Shown in pieces: positions 8,508 to 16,652 of a stretch of DNA of 64,000 nucleotides (position 1 is its first letter; the number at the start of each line of letters is the position of its first letter). Below the pieces are notes generated by a model. It did not search any database and had not been told where the DNA came from. It was given only the letters and a program-made list of their open reading frames with translations. This stretch comes from Blastopirellula sediminis (lineage in GTDB: Bacteria > Planctomycetota > Planctomycetia > Pirellulales > Pirellulaceae), in assembly GCF_020966755.1 (NCBI RefSeq), contig NZ_JAJKFT010000010.1, positions 4,000,481-4,064,480 on the forward strand, given 5' to 3'. A program made the translations under genes and the position numbers.

Positions 8508-9116
8508 ATGAACCTCCGCGTCGTCAAGCTCGGCGGCAGCCTCTTCGACTTGCCTGACTTGGGGCGACGGGTGGAAGCGTGGCTCGCTCAGCAGGCGCCG
8601 CAGCCGACCGCATTGCTCGCCGGAGGCGGGATGTTCGCCGATGCGGTTCGCCAGTTCGACGCGGTGCATCAGCTCCCTTCCCTCTTCTCGCATCATCTCG
8701 CGCTGCAGAGCATGCGGCAGTCCGCGCGAGCCCTCTCCTGCTTGCTGCCGGCGCACGACTATATCGGGCAATTGGATCAACTCCGCTTTTGCCTGGCGTC
8801 GGCGTCCGAGGGGAACTTGCCGCCGCGGTACGTCGGCGTCTGGGACGTGGTCGACTATTGGCTGCAAGAGATCGAACCGACGCTCCGAGCGAAGACGCTC
8901 GACTGGACGCTGACCAGCGATTCGATCGCGGCGAAACTGGCTGTCAGCTGGAATGCGAAATCGCTGGTGATGTTGAAGTCGTGCGATCCGCCGGGAGAGA
9001 CGCCGCACGCGTGGAGCGCAGCCGGCGCCGTCGATCCGCAGTTCGCGGAGATCGCCGCAGGGCTCACCGTCTCCTGGGTAAATCTACGCGACGCAAAGTT
9101 TGACGACCGCGCATGA
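8508..9116 (+). CDS. mfnE: Amino-acid-kinase-fold protein, MfnE-like
   Basis: A small (202 residues) member of the aspartokinase/uridylate kinase superfamily. It opens with RVVKLGGSLFDLP, continues with ALLAGGGMFADAVRQFD (nucleotide-phosphate loop), and has LTSDSIAAKLAVSW and LVMLKSCD in the C-terminal half. MfnE phosphorylates aminomethylfuran phosphate in methanofuran synthesis, and short members of this fold sit in C1 gene clusters of methylotrophs. It ends exactly at a two-way terminator. Substrate assignment rests on the neighbours. Confidence 0.72.
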   Translation: MNLRVVKLGGSLFDLPDLGRRVEAWLAQQAPQPTALLAGGGMFADAVRQFDAVHQLPSLFSHHLALQSMRQSARALSCLLPAHDYIGQLDQLRFCLASASEGNLPPRYVGVWDVVDYWLQEIEPTLRAKTLDWTLTSDSIAAKLAVSWNAKSLVMLKSCDPPGETPHAWSAAGAVDPQFAEIAAGLTVSWVNLRDAKFDDRA

Positions 9117-9148
9117 AAAAAGGCCGCGTGGTTAACGCGGCCTTTTTT
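9116..9148. terminator. Two-way rho-independent terminator
   Basis: A6-GGCCGCG pairs with CGCGGCC-T6 over a TGGTTAA loop. The stem has A- and T-tracts on both sides and lies between two converging genes, so it can end both transcripts. Confidence 0.9.
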
Positions 9149-9171
9149 GAATCGATTCGCTGCGGCGAACG

Positions 9172-10530
9172 TTAGTTCCACCACCAGGTGGCGCCGCCGG
9201 TCTTGGCGTTTTGTTCACGCAGCGGCTCCATGGTCGGGACCGCTTCGTTGTTGTCGGCGACCGCCCACGAGTTGATGTCGACGCCGCCCGAGACGGTGAG
9301 AACCCAGTTGTTCCCCTTCTTCAGGGCGCTGACGATGCTGGGGACGTTCTTCGGAGCGTAGTACTCTTGCTGCGTCATCGAGTTGGTCGCTTCGCCGAGC
9401 ATCGGCAGTTCGATGTTCGCCTTCTTCAGCATGTTCTCTTTCGAGATCAACGCGGCGACGACGCACATGTCCATGATGTTGCGGAGTTCGCCGAAGATCT
9501 TGTCTTCGCCCGACAGCTCTTCGTACTGAGCGGTCATCAGGTCGGCCCACTTCTTGGCGAGGGCGCCTTCCTTACCGGTCTGCACGACCTTGCCGTCTTC
9601 GGTGATGATTTCGTCTTCGGTCATCGCTTTGACGCCCGGACCACGCAGTTGCCAGGCCAGACCATCTTCGCTTTTGGCGAGCGGTTCGTAGTTGCAGGCC
9701 AACCACCAACGCGGAGCGGCGTTCGCTTGCAGAGCGCGAACCGACGCGATGTCGACGAAGCTCGGCAGGCCGCGAACGCCCGACTTGTCATGACCCATGG
9801 CGATTCGCTTCATGCGGTAGTCGGCGCCGACCAGCACGCGAGCGAAGTGGCTCGTCTGCGGAACGCCGTGAACGGTGACGTCCTGCATGCCCATCGCAGC
9901 TTCGATCCCCTTCACCGCAGCCGGCGAGAACTGGCGGACCGATTTCATGTATTGGTGGAAGTTAACGCGTCCCTGTTCGGTCGGATCGATCGAGCAGGTG
10001 ATGCCGCCGTTGCGAGCGTTTTCGACCGTTTGCAGCGCGACGACCAGGTCTTCCAGCAGCAACACCGGACGACCGGTGGTGACGCCGACGACGGTGCCGT
10101 ATTCGTCAACTGTCCAGCCTTCGCCCGGTCCGGCCAGAACAATATCGTTCTGTTCCGGATAAACGAAGACATATTCGATACGCTGTAATCCGGCGAGGTA
10201 TTTCACTTCGTCAGGCAAAACGCCTAAATTATTCTCTTGAGCGTCTTTGATTGCCGCATTCAGTCCGCGGAGCGAAACTTTCCGCATCGGGACCGGAGCG
10301 TTCAATTCGCCGGGAGCCTTCTCCAGAGCTTTCAACATCTCGGCTCGCAGCATCCGCTGCGAATCGACGCTGGCAAGACTCACGACCCCTTGGGCGTCAA
10401 TCGAGATACCACCGACCGAGTTGGATCGGAAGTTCTGATGCCCAGCCATGGCCGACGTCGGCAAGGCTAACGCCGCAACAACGAGCAGTAGCAGGGATTT
10501 TGTGGAAAGGTGGCTCACAGTCCGAATCAT
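9172..10530 (-). CDS. Exported DUF1598-like protein of planctomycetes
   Basis: The 452-residue product has a signal peptide (about 1-29, ending near ALPTSAMAG). The mature part contains RNSVGGISIDAQGVV and LAGLQRIEYVFVYPEQNDIVLAGPGEGW. The segment VGVTTGRPVLLLEDLVVAL leads to an ending of TGGATWWWN. These resemble the planctomycete-specific DUF1598 family, whose function is unknown. No catalytic motif is recognised. It is a single gene with its own terminator and probably acts outside the cytoplasm. Confidence 0.75.
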   Translation of the reverse strand: MIRTVSHLSTKSLLLLVVAALALPTSAMAGHQNFRSNSVGGISIDAQGVVSLASVDSQRMLRAEMLKALEKAPGELNAPVPMRKVSLRGLNAAIKDAQENNLGVLPDEVKYLAGLQRIEYVFVYPEQNDIVLAGPGEGWTVDEYGTVVGVTTGRPVLLLEDLVVALQTVENARNGGITCSIDPTEQGRVNFHQYMKSVRQFSPAAVKGIEAAMGMQDVTVHGVPQTSHFARVLVGADYRMKRIAMGHDKSGVRGLPSFVDIASVRALQANAAPRWWLACNYEPLAKSEDGLAWQLRGPGVKAMTEDEIITEDGKVVQTGKEGALAKKWADLMTAQYEELSGEDKIFGELRNIMDMCVVAALISKENMLKKANIELPMLGEATNSMTQQEYYAPKNVPSIVSALKKGNNWVLTVSGGVDINSWAVADNNEAVPTMEPLREQNAKTGGATWWWN

Positions 10531-10915
10531 TGCGAAACTCCTGAGGGATGCTGGCGAAAATGACGCGCACCCTAAGCGTCTGACTTGCGTATTGGTTCCG
10601 GGAGAAACCCCAGATAGGCAGCTGAAGAGCGTGGAGCCCGCCGCGCCGTAAACCGGCTTGAGGGCAAGAAACTACACAAACTTACGATAGTTCCGGTCTA
10701 CAGAGTTTGCAAGAAAACGTCCGCTAAGTTACCCAAGTTCTACGGATTTGAATTATTCGAACCGTAATTGCCGCCTCGTCCTTGGACGAGAGCGTTACCT
10801 ATAATTTAATATTCTTACGCTCCCAGTGCCGCCGAGGACCTCGTCAGAGGACTTAAGTTCAATACTGATAGCGATTTACCACAAAAAACGACAAGGGATG
10901 CCGTTTTAATACCTG
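10531..10915. other. Divergent intergenic region with palindrome and TATAAT
   Basis: This 385-bp gap holds the upstream regions of the DUF1598-like gene (minus) and the sigma54 activator gene (plus). CTCGTCC-TT-GGACGAG (10775-10790) is a perfect inverted repeat, and TATAAT lies at 10800-10805, with no good -35 hexamer at the usual distance. This suggests a promoter needing an activator at the palindrome. No coding region is seen. Confidence 0.4.
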
Positions 10916-12943
10916 ATGGTTGCCTTTCTCATTATCCGTGAAGGTTCGAACTGGACCGACGTTTTTCGGCTCGTACCGGGGCACACGGTAACGATTGGGC
11001 GTGCGCCGACCAACCAGATTGTGATCAAGGATGATCGTTGCAGCCGTTACCATGCCGAAATTTTCCTCTCTGAGGGGGAATGGATCCTGCGGGATCTCGA
11101 CTCCCGCAACGGGACGGTCGTCGGCGAAAACCCCATTAGGGGGGACTGGAAGCTCGACTTCGGCCAGGTCATTCGGATCGCCAGCATGCAGTTGGCCTTC
11201 GTCGAGGACCTGAATACCGCCTTCCCTGACCACTCCGGCAGCAGTTCGCACCTTTTCAACGACGTACCCGAGAACGATCCGTCGATCTTCCAGACGATCG
11301 ACGAAGAGCATGTCCTCGACATCGTCGAACCGACCACGATCACCCACCGCCGCGGCGAAACGAAGTTTCTGAAAGCCGAGTCGAACAAAGGGGACGCGTC
11401 GACGATTCCCAAGGTCGGCAAAGCGGCGACCCTGCTCTGCAAGTTGGCGTTCGATCTCGCCAACCAGACCGATACCACCGCGGTCGCGAATTTGGCGCTC
11501 GAAGGTCTCTTTGAGTGCACCAGCATCGACGCCGGCGCCGTCTTGCTCTTGCCGCGCAGCCATCGCGGAGTTGCAACCGAAAAAGATCTCGAACTGATCG
11601 CTTCGCGCGCCGACAAGGGTCCGTCATATCACCGCGTCTCCCGCTTCCTCGCCAACACCGTGTTGCGCGAAGGGGAAGCGGTGCTGGCTCGCAACGTGAT
11701 GGACGATAGCCGGTTTGGCATCCGCGACAGCAAAGGGGATATCCACGCGACCAGCGTGTTGTGCGCCCCGATCCGACAAGATGGCCGCACCATCGGTGTG
11801 ATCCATCTCTATTCGACCGACGCGGGACGAATTCCGGATCCGGACGATCTCGAATTCACCTTGGCGGTCGCCGACAACGTCGCGCTCGCCCTGAAGAATC
11901 TCGGCCGCCAGCTCGAGCTGACCGAGACGATCTCGCAAACGCAGGTCGAAATCGACGAGCTGCGCAAGAAGCTGGGCGCCGAAAGTCAGATCGTCGGCCG
12001 CAGTCCTTTGATCATGGCGCTGCAGCAACAGATCGCGCGAGCCGCGCCGAGTCGCGCAACCGTGCTGATCTGCGGCGAAAGCGGCGTCGGCAAAGAACTG
12101 GTCGGACGCGCGGTGCACTTCGCCAGCCCCCGGAAAAAAGGGCCGTTCGTTTGCTTGAACTGCGCCGCTCTTTCGGAGTCGCTGCTCGAAAGCGAACTGT
12201 TCGGTCACGAGCGGGGCGCGTTTACCGGCGCGACCGATCGCAAGATGGGGAAATTTGAAGCGGCCCACATGGGAACGCTGATGCTCGACGAAGTGGGCGA
12301 GATGAGCGAGGCGATTCAGGCCAAGTTCCTCCGCGTCCTCGAAGGGCATCCGTTTGAACGGGTCGGTGGCAGCGAGCCGGTGCAAGTCGACGTCCGCGTG
12401 ATCGCCGCGACCAACCGCGATCTGGAAAAAGAGGTAGAACGGGGACGCTTCCGCCGCGACCTTTATTTCCGTTTACGCGTGGTTGAGATTACCGCTCCTC
12501 CGCTGCGAAAACGACCGGAAGATATCGTCGAATTGGCGAGCCACTTCCTGGAAAAGTACAACGCCGAGACCGGCCGCAAATTGCTCGGATTCACGCAGGC
12601 CGCGTACGAGCATATGAAAAAGTATCGCTGGCCCGGTAACGTGCGCGAACTGAAGAACGTCATCGAACGTGCGGTCGTGCTCGCGCAAGGGGAGCGGATC
12701 GATGTCGAAGATCTGGCGCTCTCGAACCTCGCGACCTCCGGCGACACGGCCGATAACATCTCGCTCTCTGACGAATACGAACCCGCTTCGCTGGCGGAAG
12801 TCGAACGTCGTCACATCCAGTTGACGCTGGAGTCGACCGGCTGGAATAAGAGCCGTACGGCCGCCATTCTCGGCATCGAACGCTCGACGCTCGATCGCAA
12901 GATTCGCCGGTATCAACTCCGGCCGAACGCCGTCCAGCGTTAG
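10916..12943 (+). CDS. FHA-GAF-sigma54 transcriptional activator with Fis-type HTH
   Basis: The 675-residue protein combines an N-terminal FHA domain (about 1-95) with a GAF domain (about 165-325) and a sigma54-interacting AAA+ domain (about 355-590). The FHA domain shows [14 protein letters not shown] and [14 protein letters not shown]. The AAA+ domain has Walker A GESGVGKE at 387-394 and an intact GAFTGA loop at 434-439, needed to open sigma54 promoters. A Fis-like helix-turn-helix ends the protein ([19 protein letters not shown]). FHA domains bind phosphothreonine, so its signal is probably a Ser/Thr kinase product rather than a two-component phosphorelay; no receiver domain is present. 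No strong Shine-Dalgarno sequence precedes the ATG. Target genes are not evident. Confidence 0.93.
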   Translation: MVAFLIIREGSNWTDVFRLVPGHTVTIGRAPTNQIVIKDDRCSRYHAEIFLSEGEWILRDLDSRNGTVVGENPIRGDWKLDFGQVIRIASMQLAFVEDLNTAFPDHSGSSSHLFNDVPENDPSIFQTIDEEHVLDIVEPTTITHRRGETKFLKAESNKGDASTIPKVGKAATLLCKLAFDLANQTDTTAVANLALEGLFECTSIDAGAVLLLPRSHRGVATEKDLELIASRADKGPSYHRVSRFLANTVLREGEAVLARNVMDDSRFGIRDSKGDIHATSVLCAPIRQDGRTIGVIHLYSTDAGRIPDPDDLEFTLAVADNVALALKNLGRQLELTETISQTQVEIDELRKKLGAESQIVGRSPLIMALQQQIARAAPSRATVLICGESGVGKELVGRAVHFASPRKKGPFVCLNCAALSESLLESELFGHERGAFTGATDRKMGKFEAAHMGTLMLDEVGEMSEAIQAKFLRVLEGHPFERVGGSEPVQVDVRVIAATNRDLEKEVERGRFRRDLYFRLRVVEITAPPLRKRPEDIVELASHFLEKYNAETGRKLLGFTQAAYEHMKKYRWPGNVRELKNVIERAVVLAQGERIDVEDLALSNLATSGDTADNISLSDEYEPASLAEVERRHIQLTLESTGWNKSRTAAILGIERSTLDRKIRRYQLRPNAVQR

Positions 12944-13233
12944 CACGTCGCTCATTCGGTTGGCGCTTGCGGAAATTCGTATGTTCCGGTTGCGCCGAAG
13001 ATGACGATTGGTCAGGCCAATAAGTCTCCATATGCGGTCCGCCTCGTTCCGATTGTTCCGGTTGAAAAGTTTCGTCCCGATTCGGGTGCGTCGGACGTTT
13101 TAGAAAACCGACGCTGGCAGCTATTTCTGGGCGTTCTCGCTAAATTGTGGCGAATAATTCCATCGGAATTGTGCGGCCAACGCTGGTCGCGACATGGCGA
13201 CAATCCAAGCAACCACAATAGCGACGATCCATC

Positions 13234-13761
13234 ATGGCGACAGCGGAAATCACCACCTCGGCCGGCTTTACCTGCACCGATCCCGTCCTGACTCAAGCGG
13301 TCGTCGAATCGGTCGCCGCCGCATTGACGATGTGCAATACCAGCGCCCGTTGCGTCGGCGTCGCCGGCGTGCCGATGGGAGAAAAGGGGCTGGTCACCGG
13401 CATCATCGGCGTCCATGGCAAGGTCTCCGGCTTTATCACCATCAACATGTCGGAACGGATGGTCATCAAAGCGGTCGAAGGTCTGCTGCAGGACGAGTTC
13501 GGCAAGTTGACGTCGCAAGTGGTCGACGGCGCCGGCGAAATCACGAACATCATTTGCGGCGGCATCAAGTCGAAGCTCGCCAAAACGCCGTGGGCCTTCC
13601 AGGGAATCACCGTTCCGTCGGTGATCATCGGCGAAGGCTATCGCATGGCGTTCGCCCGCGGACTGGAATTCGTCAGCGCGACGTTTGAACACAATGACCC
13701 TGACGCCGTCATGCTGGAAGATCGCTTGATGAGCGTCAGCATGTCGTTTTTGCGTCTGTAA
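13234..13761 (+). CDS. CheX-like (CheC/CheX/FliY phosphatase family) protein
   Basis: This 175-residue protein resembles CheX. The key segment is VVDGAGEITNIICGGIKSKL, which carries the E-x2-N signature that these phosphatases use on CheY-P, and it is followed by a beta-rich half with PSVIIGEGYRMAF. The N-terminal half has two beta-hairpins around CVGVAGVPMGEKGLVTGIIGV. There are no other chemotaxis genes here, so it may act on a distant response regulator. It lies 290 bp after the FHA-sigma54 activator. A second ATG-like frame from 13194 lacks any family signature. Confidence 0.75.
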   Translation: MATAEITTSAGFTCTDPVLTQAVVESVAAALTMCNTSARCVGVAGVPMGEKGLVTGIIGVHGKVSGFITINMSERMVIKAVEGLLQDEFGKLTSQVVDGAGEITNIICGGIKSKLAKTPWAFQGITVPSVIIGEGYRMAFARGLEFVSATFEHNDPDAVMLEDRLMSVSMSFLRL

Positions 13762-13778
13762 GAGCGAACGGTGATCAG

Positions 13779-14468
13779 CTACTTCTGATCATGCCGTCGA
13801 TATTGGGCTGCAAGCTCTTCAATCGGAACGCCGCGGTGATAGGCGGCGATCAGACGCCAGTTGAGCAGCGTCTGGCGAATCACTCCCCGCTTCTCCCAAC
13901 GCCGAGCGGAAGCGTAAACGGGACCACGCAGCAGCGTCGGCCAATAGCGTTTGCGCAGCGTCTGCGACAGGAGATAGTCTTCCAGAAACGGAACTTCGGC
14001 GAAGCGACCTGCCGCTTCAAAAGCGTCGCGGCGGACGGCGATCGCTTGATCTCCGTAGGGCATGCCGAACCAGCGAATCCGCAGATCGTTCCCTCGTTCG
14101 ACCAGACGATAGATGAGCGACGTCGCGTCGATCCTCTGCCGGAACGCGCCGAACGTGAAGTCGCGCTCGCGGTTGCGAATCTCCGAGATCGAATGCGGCG
14201 ACAGGCGACAATCGGCATGTAAGAACAGCAAGACGTCGCCGGTGGATGCGGCGACGCCTGCGTTCTGTTGAATCGCGCGACCGGGGGGAGAATGAATGAC
14301 GGTTGCGCCCGCATGGGTCGCCAGGCGAACCGTTTCGTCAGCGCTTCCGCCGTCGACGACGATGATCTCGTCGGCGCCGGCATCTTTGGCCGAACGGACC
14401 GCGGCTAGAATGTTGGCTTGTTCGTTCAAAGCCGCGGTGATGACCGAAACGCGAATCACGCGTTTCAA
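13779..14468 (-). CDS. Family 2 glycosyltransferase (TIGR04283-like)
   Basis: This 229-residue GT-A-fold enzyme has SVITAALNEQANI at the N-terminus, DEIIVVDGGSADETV for nucleotide-sugar binding, and FLHADCRL in place of the usual DxD. The C-terminal half (FGMPYGDQAIAVRRDAFEAAGRF, then PFLEDYLLSQTLRKR) matches the family called TIGR04283, associated with arsenosugar or selenodomain loci in other bacteria. No membrane segment is seen. It lies 14 bp after the thioredoxin-like gene and is probably co-transcribed. The acceptor is unknown. Confidence 0.82.
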   Translation of the reverse strand: MKRVIRVSVITAALNEQANILAAVRSAKDAGADEIIVVDGGSADETVRLATHAGATVIHSPPGRAIQQNAGVAASTGDVLLFLHADCRLSPHSISEIRNRERDFTFGAFRQRIDATSLIYRLVERGNDLRIRWFGMPYGDQAIAVRRDAFEAAGRFAEVPFLEDYLLSQTLRKRYWPTLLRGPVYASARRWEKRGVIRQTLLNWRLIAAYHRGVPIEELAAQYRRHDQK

Positions 14469-14482
14469 CTCCGAAGGGCCGA

Positions 14483-14941
14483 CTACTCGGCGGCCGCTTC
14501 TTCGACGTGCGAAGCGGTGACGACCGCTTGTTCGGCCGTTTCCTTCTTCAGGGCGGCTTGCTGTTCGACAGCGCGTTCGACCAGCGTTTCGATCGTCGTT
14601 TCCGACTGGGCGCCAACCAGCAGCGAGCGACGCCAGCCGGTGTTGGTCTTGCGGTAGAGAATCAACTGCGGGATCGAACCACCCTGCATCAGCTTGCCGG
14701 CCAGACCCGAGTCCGAGTCAGCGTCAACTTCGGCGTAGGCGACGCCGGTCAGTTTCCCTTTGCGAAGGAGCGACGGCATGACCGAACGCTTCATCGTCAC
14801 GCAGCCAGGGCACCAGTTGGTTCCGACCAGCACTAGCAGCGGCTTGCCGGTTTCGTCCGCCGATTGAAAGGCAGTCTTGTAGTCATGTTCGCCACCAGCC
14901 ATGGTAGCCTGCAGCAATACGGCGAGAACGACGCCATGCAT
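14483..14941 (-). CDS. Exported thioredoxin-like protein
   Basis: This 152-residue protein starts at MHGVVLAVLLQATMAGG, a short signal-like segment. The thioredoxin fold follows with VGTNWCPGCVTMKRSV (a C-P-G-C redox pair), a GVAYAEVDADSD strand, and a cis-proline region at GGSIPQLILYRKT. The start at 14941 is chosen because AAAGGA lies 7-8 bp upstream; a longer frame reaching 15058 lacks this. The Ala/Glu-rich C-terminal tail is unusual. It may reduce or form disulfides outside the cytoplasm. Confidence 0.82.
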   Translation of the reverse strand: MHGVVLAVLLQATMAGGEHDYKTAFQSADETGKPLLVLVGTNWCPGCVTMKRSVMPSLLRKGKLTGVAYAEVDADSDSGLAGKLMQGGSIPQLILYRKTNTGWRRSLLVGAQSETTIETLVERAVEQQAALKKETAEQAVVTASHVEEAAAE

Positions 14942-15342
14942 GGGTAAGTCCTTTGTACGTAGTCGACATGACGCAGCGGTAATGAAGCTGTTTACCGGCG
15001 GGGCGAAAAAGACCTGACGAATCGCCTGGCGCCGCTCGATTCTGGTGCGATCCTTCAAAAAAACCGCGAACGAACGACTATCTTTCCCATGCCCAAGGTA
15101 GGGAAACCGTGCTGCGCTCCTGCGACAGAGGGTTTGGGTCTTCCAAAGTCACGATTAACGCCACAGTTTACCTGAGTCGTTACAACCTGCAAGGACTTCC
15201 CTATCGCTCTCTTTAGAAAAAATTGCGTATTTGCCGTATTCCCACTTCCGGGGTGCATCCAACGCCGAACCATTGCTTGACTGCGTGAAATCGCTATCCT
15301 TAAGCAGCGGAACATTTTAGTTTTATTCTAAACGGCCGATAC
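14942..15342. other. Divergent intergenic region, no feature recognised
   Basis: This 401-bp gap separates the thioredoxin-like and Gfo/Idh genes, which point away from each other. TTGACT occurs at 15277-15282, but no acceptable -10 hexamer lies at 16-18 bp. Short open frames within it have no family features or ribosome binding sites. Confidence 0.4.
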
Positions 15343-16350
15343 ATGCGTCTGCGAGTGGGTGTTATCGGGCTAGGGCCAGAATGGGATTCTCGCCATCGCC
15401 CTGCTCTCCTAGCTCTTGGCGATCGCTTTCACGTCGAATCGATCTGCGACGAAGTGTCTCTTCGCGCGGAGAACGCTGCGCGGCAAATCGGCGCGCGAGC
15501 GGTCAACGGGTTTCGTAAGCTGGTCGCTGCGCCAGAGATTGAAGCGGTCCTGATGCTCGGACCGCAATGGCACGGCGTTGAGCCGCTGATCGCCGCCTGC
15601 GAAGAAGGAAAAGCCTTCTACTGCACGTCGATCTTGGAAATCGCCGGCGCCAACTCGGCGACGTTGCGTGATTCGGTCGATCGCGCCGGCATCGCGTTCA
15701 TGGCCGAGTTTCCGCGGCGTCATTCGCCGGCGACGATTCGCCTGAAAGAGCTGATCGCCACGCGATTAGGAGCTCCGCAGCTTCTTTTTTGCCACGAACG
15801 GATCCGCAAACCCGAAAATGGCCAAGCCGATCGTTTTGGCCAACGTCCCGTCAAACGCCATGTCGCTGAACTCGTCGACTGGTGTCGCTACGTGGTGGGA
15901 ACCGAGCCGGAAACGGTCTTCGGCGTGCAGCACCGCAAAGATGCGGACAACAATCTCGACTATGAGATGCTCAGCGTCGAATTTGAATCTCCCACCGGCG
16001 GCGCACCCGTGATCGCTCAGATCAGCGCTGGTAGTTATTTGCAGCATCGCTGGCCCGAAGCTTCGTCGTTCCGACCTCCGGCCGCACTGCAGGTTTGCTG
16101 CGCCAACGGCGTCGCGTTCGTCGATCTTCCTTCGACCCTCATCTGGTTCGACGAAGCGGGCCGTCACATGGAATCGCTCGATCACGAGCGCCCGGTCGGC
16201 GAGCAAATGCTCAGTCTGTTCCACCGAAGCGTCACTAGCTTGCTCCGCAATACCAGCTGTCTCAATGACGTCGACTGCGCTTTGCGAGTGATGCGCGCTG
16301 CCGACGAAAGCTACGACCAGCGGACTCGAGTCGCCATCAGCGCTGTCTAA
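15343..16350 (+). CDS. Gfo/Idh/MocA-family oxidoreductase-like protein
   Basis: The 335-residue product has a Rossmann-like start, RLRVGVIGLGPEWDSRHRPAL, in which the usual G-x-G-x-x-G is degenerate after the second glycine. The order of elements after that (FHVESICDEV, then EAVLMLGPQWHGVEPLIAACEEGKAFYC) follows the Gfo/Idh/MocA family. The usual E-K-P catalytic lysine motif is replaced by a SILEIAG-like segment, so dehydrogenase activity is doubtful. No signal peptide is seen and no neighbour suggests a substrate. Confidence 0.75.
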   Translation: MRLRVGVIGLGPEWDSRHRPALLALGDRFHVESICDEVSLRAENAARQIGARAVNGFRKLVAAPEIEAVLMLGPQWHGVEPLIAACEEGKAFYCTSILEIAGANSATLRDSVDRAGIAFMAEFPRRHSPATIRLKELIATRLGAPQLLFCHERIRKPENGQADRFGQRPVKRHVAELVDWCRYVVGTEPETVFGVQHRKDADNNLDYEMLSVEFESPTGGAPVIAQISAGSYLQHRWPEASSFRPPAALQVCCANGVAFVDLPSTLIWFDEAGRHMESLDHERPVGEQMLSLFHRSVTSLLRNTSCLNDVDCALRVMRAADESYDQRTRVAISAV

Positions 16351-16652
16351 TTCGTCCCTTCAGATCCGCCGTTGGAAGTAGTGACTTCCCTTCTTCGCCA
16401 CTTAATGGGGCGGCGATTCTCCGAGGTGTCGAGGGAATTTTCTCGGGAAAAATTTTGCTAGCGAGCGAGCTTTACTTTTCTTTGGCTCGTATATGCTATG
16501 GGAAAGATCGGCGATAGTCGCACTGGGAATTCTTGGCCAATCCCAGCGACCAATCGGGCAAGTTGCCGAACTTCTCGGAAACTGCCATCGCCGATTTCTA
16601 GCCAGCTCGACCTTCCCACACCAACCTTCCGCCTTGTACGGATCCCTTGCAA
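16351..16652. other. Intergenic region, no clear feature
   Basis: 302 bp between two plus-strand genes. An A/T-rich block near 16435-16500 could carry a promoter (TTTACT and TATGCT-like hexamers are 15 bp apart), but the match is poor. No RNA or coding gene is supported. Confidence 0.3.

Noticed and set aside
13194-13688. Alternative frame in front of the CheX-like gene
   Set aside because: Arg/His-rich shadow translation; the CheX frame carries the family signature.
13772-13791. TGATCAG/CTGATCA hairpin between converging genes
   Set aside because: Short stem, no T-run, and it overlaps the glycosyltransferase stop; weak as a terminator.
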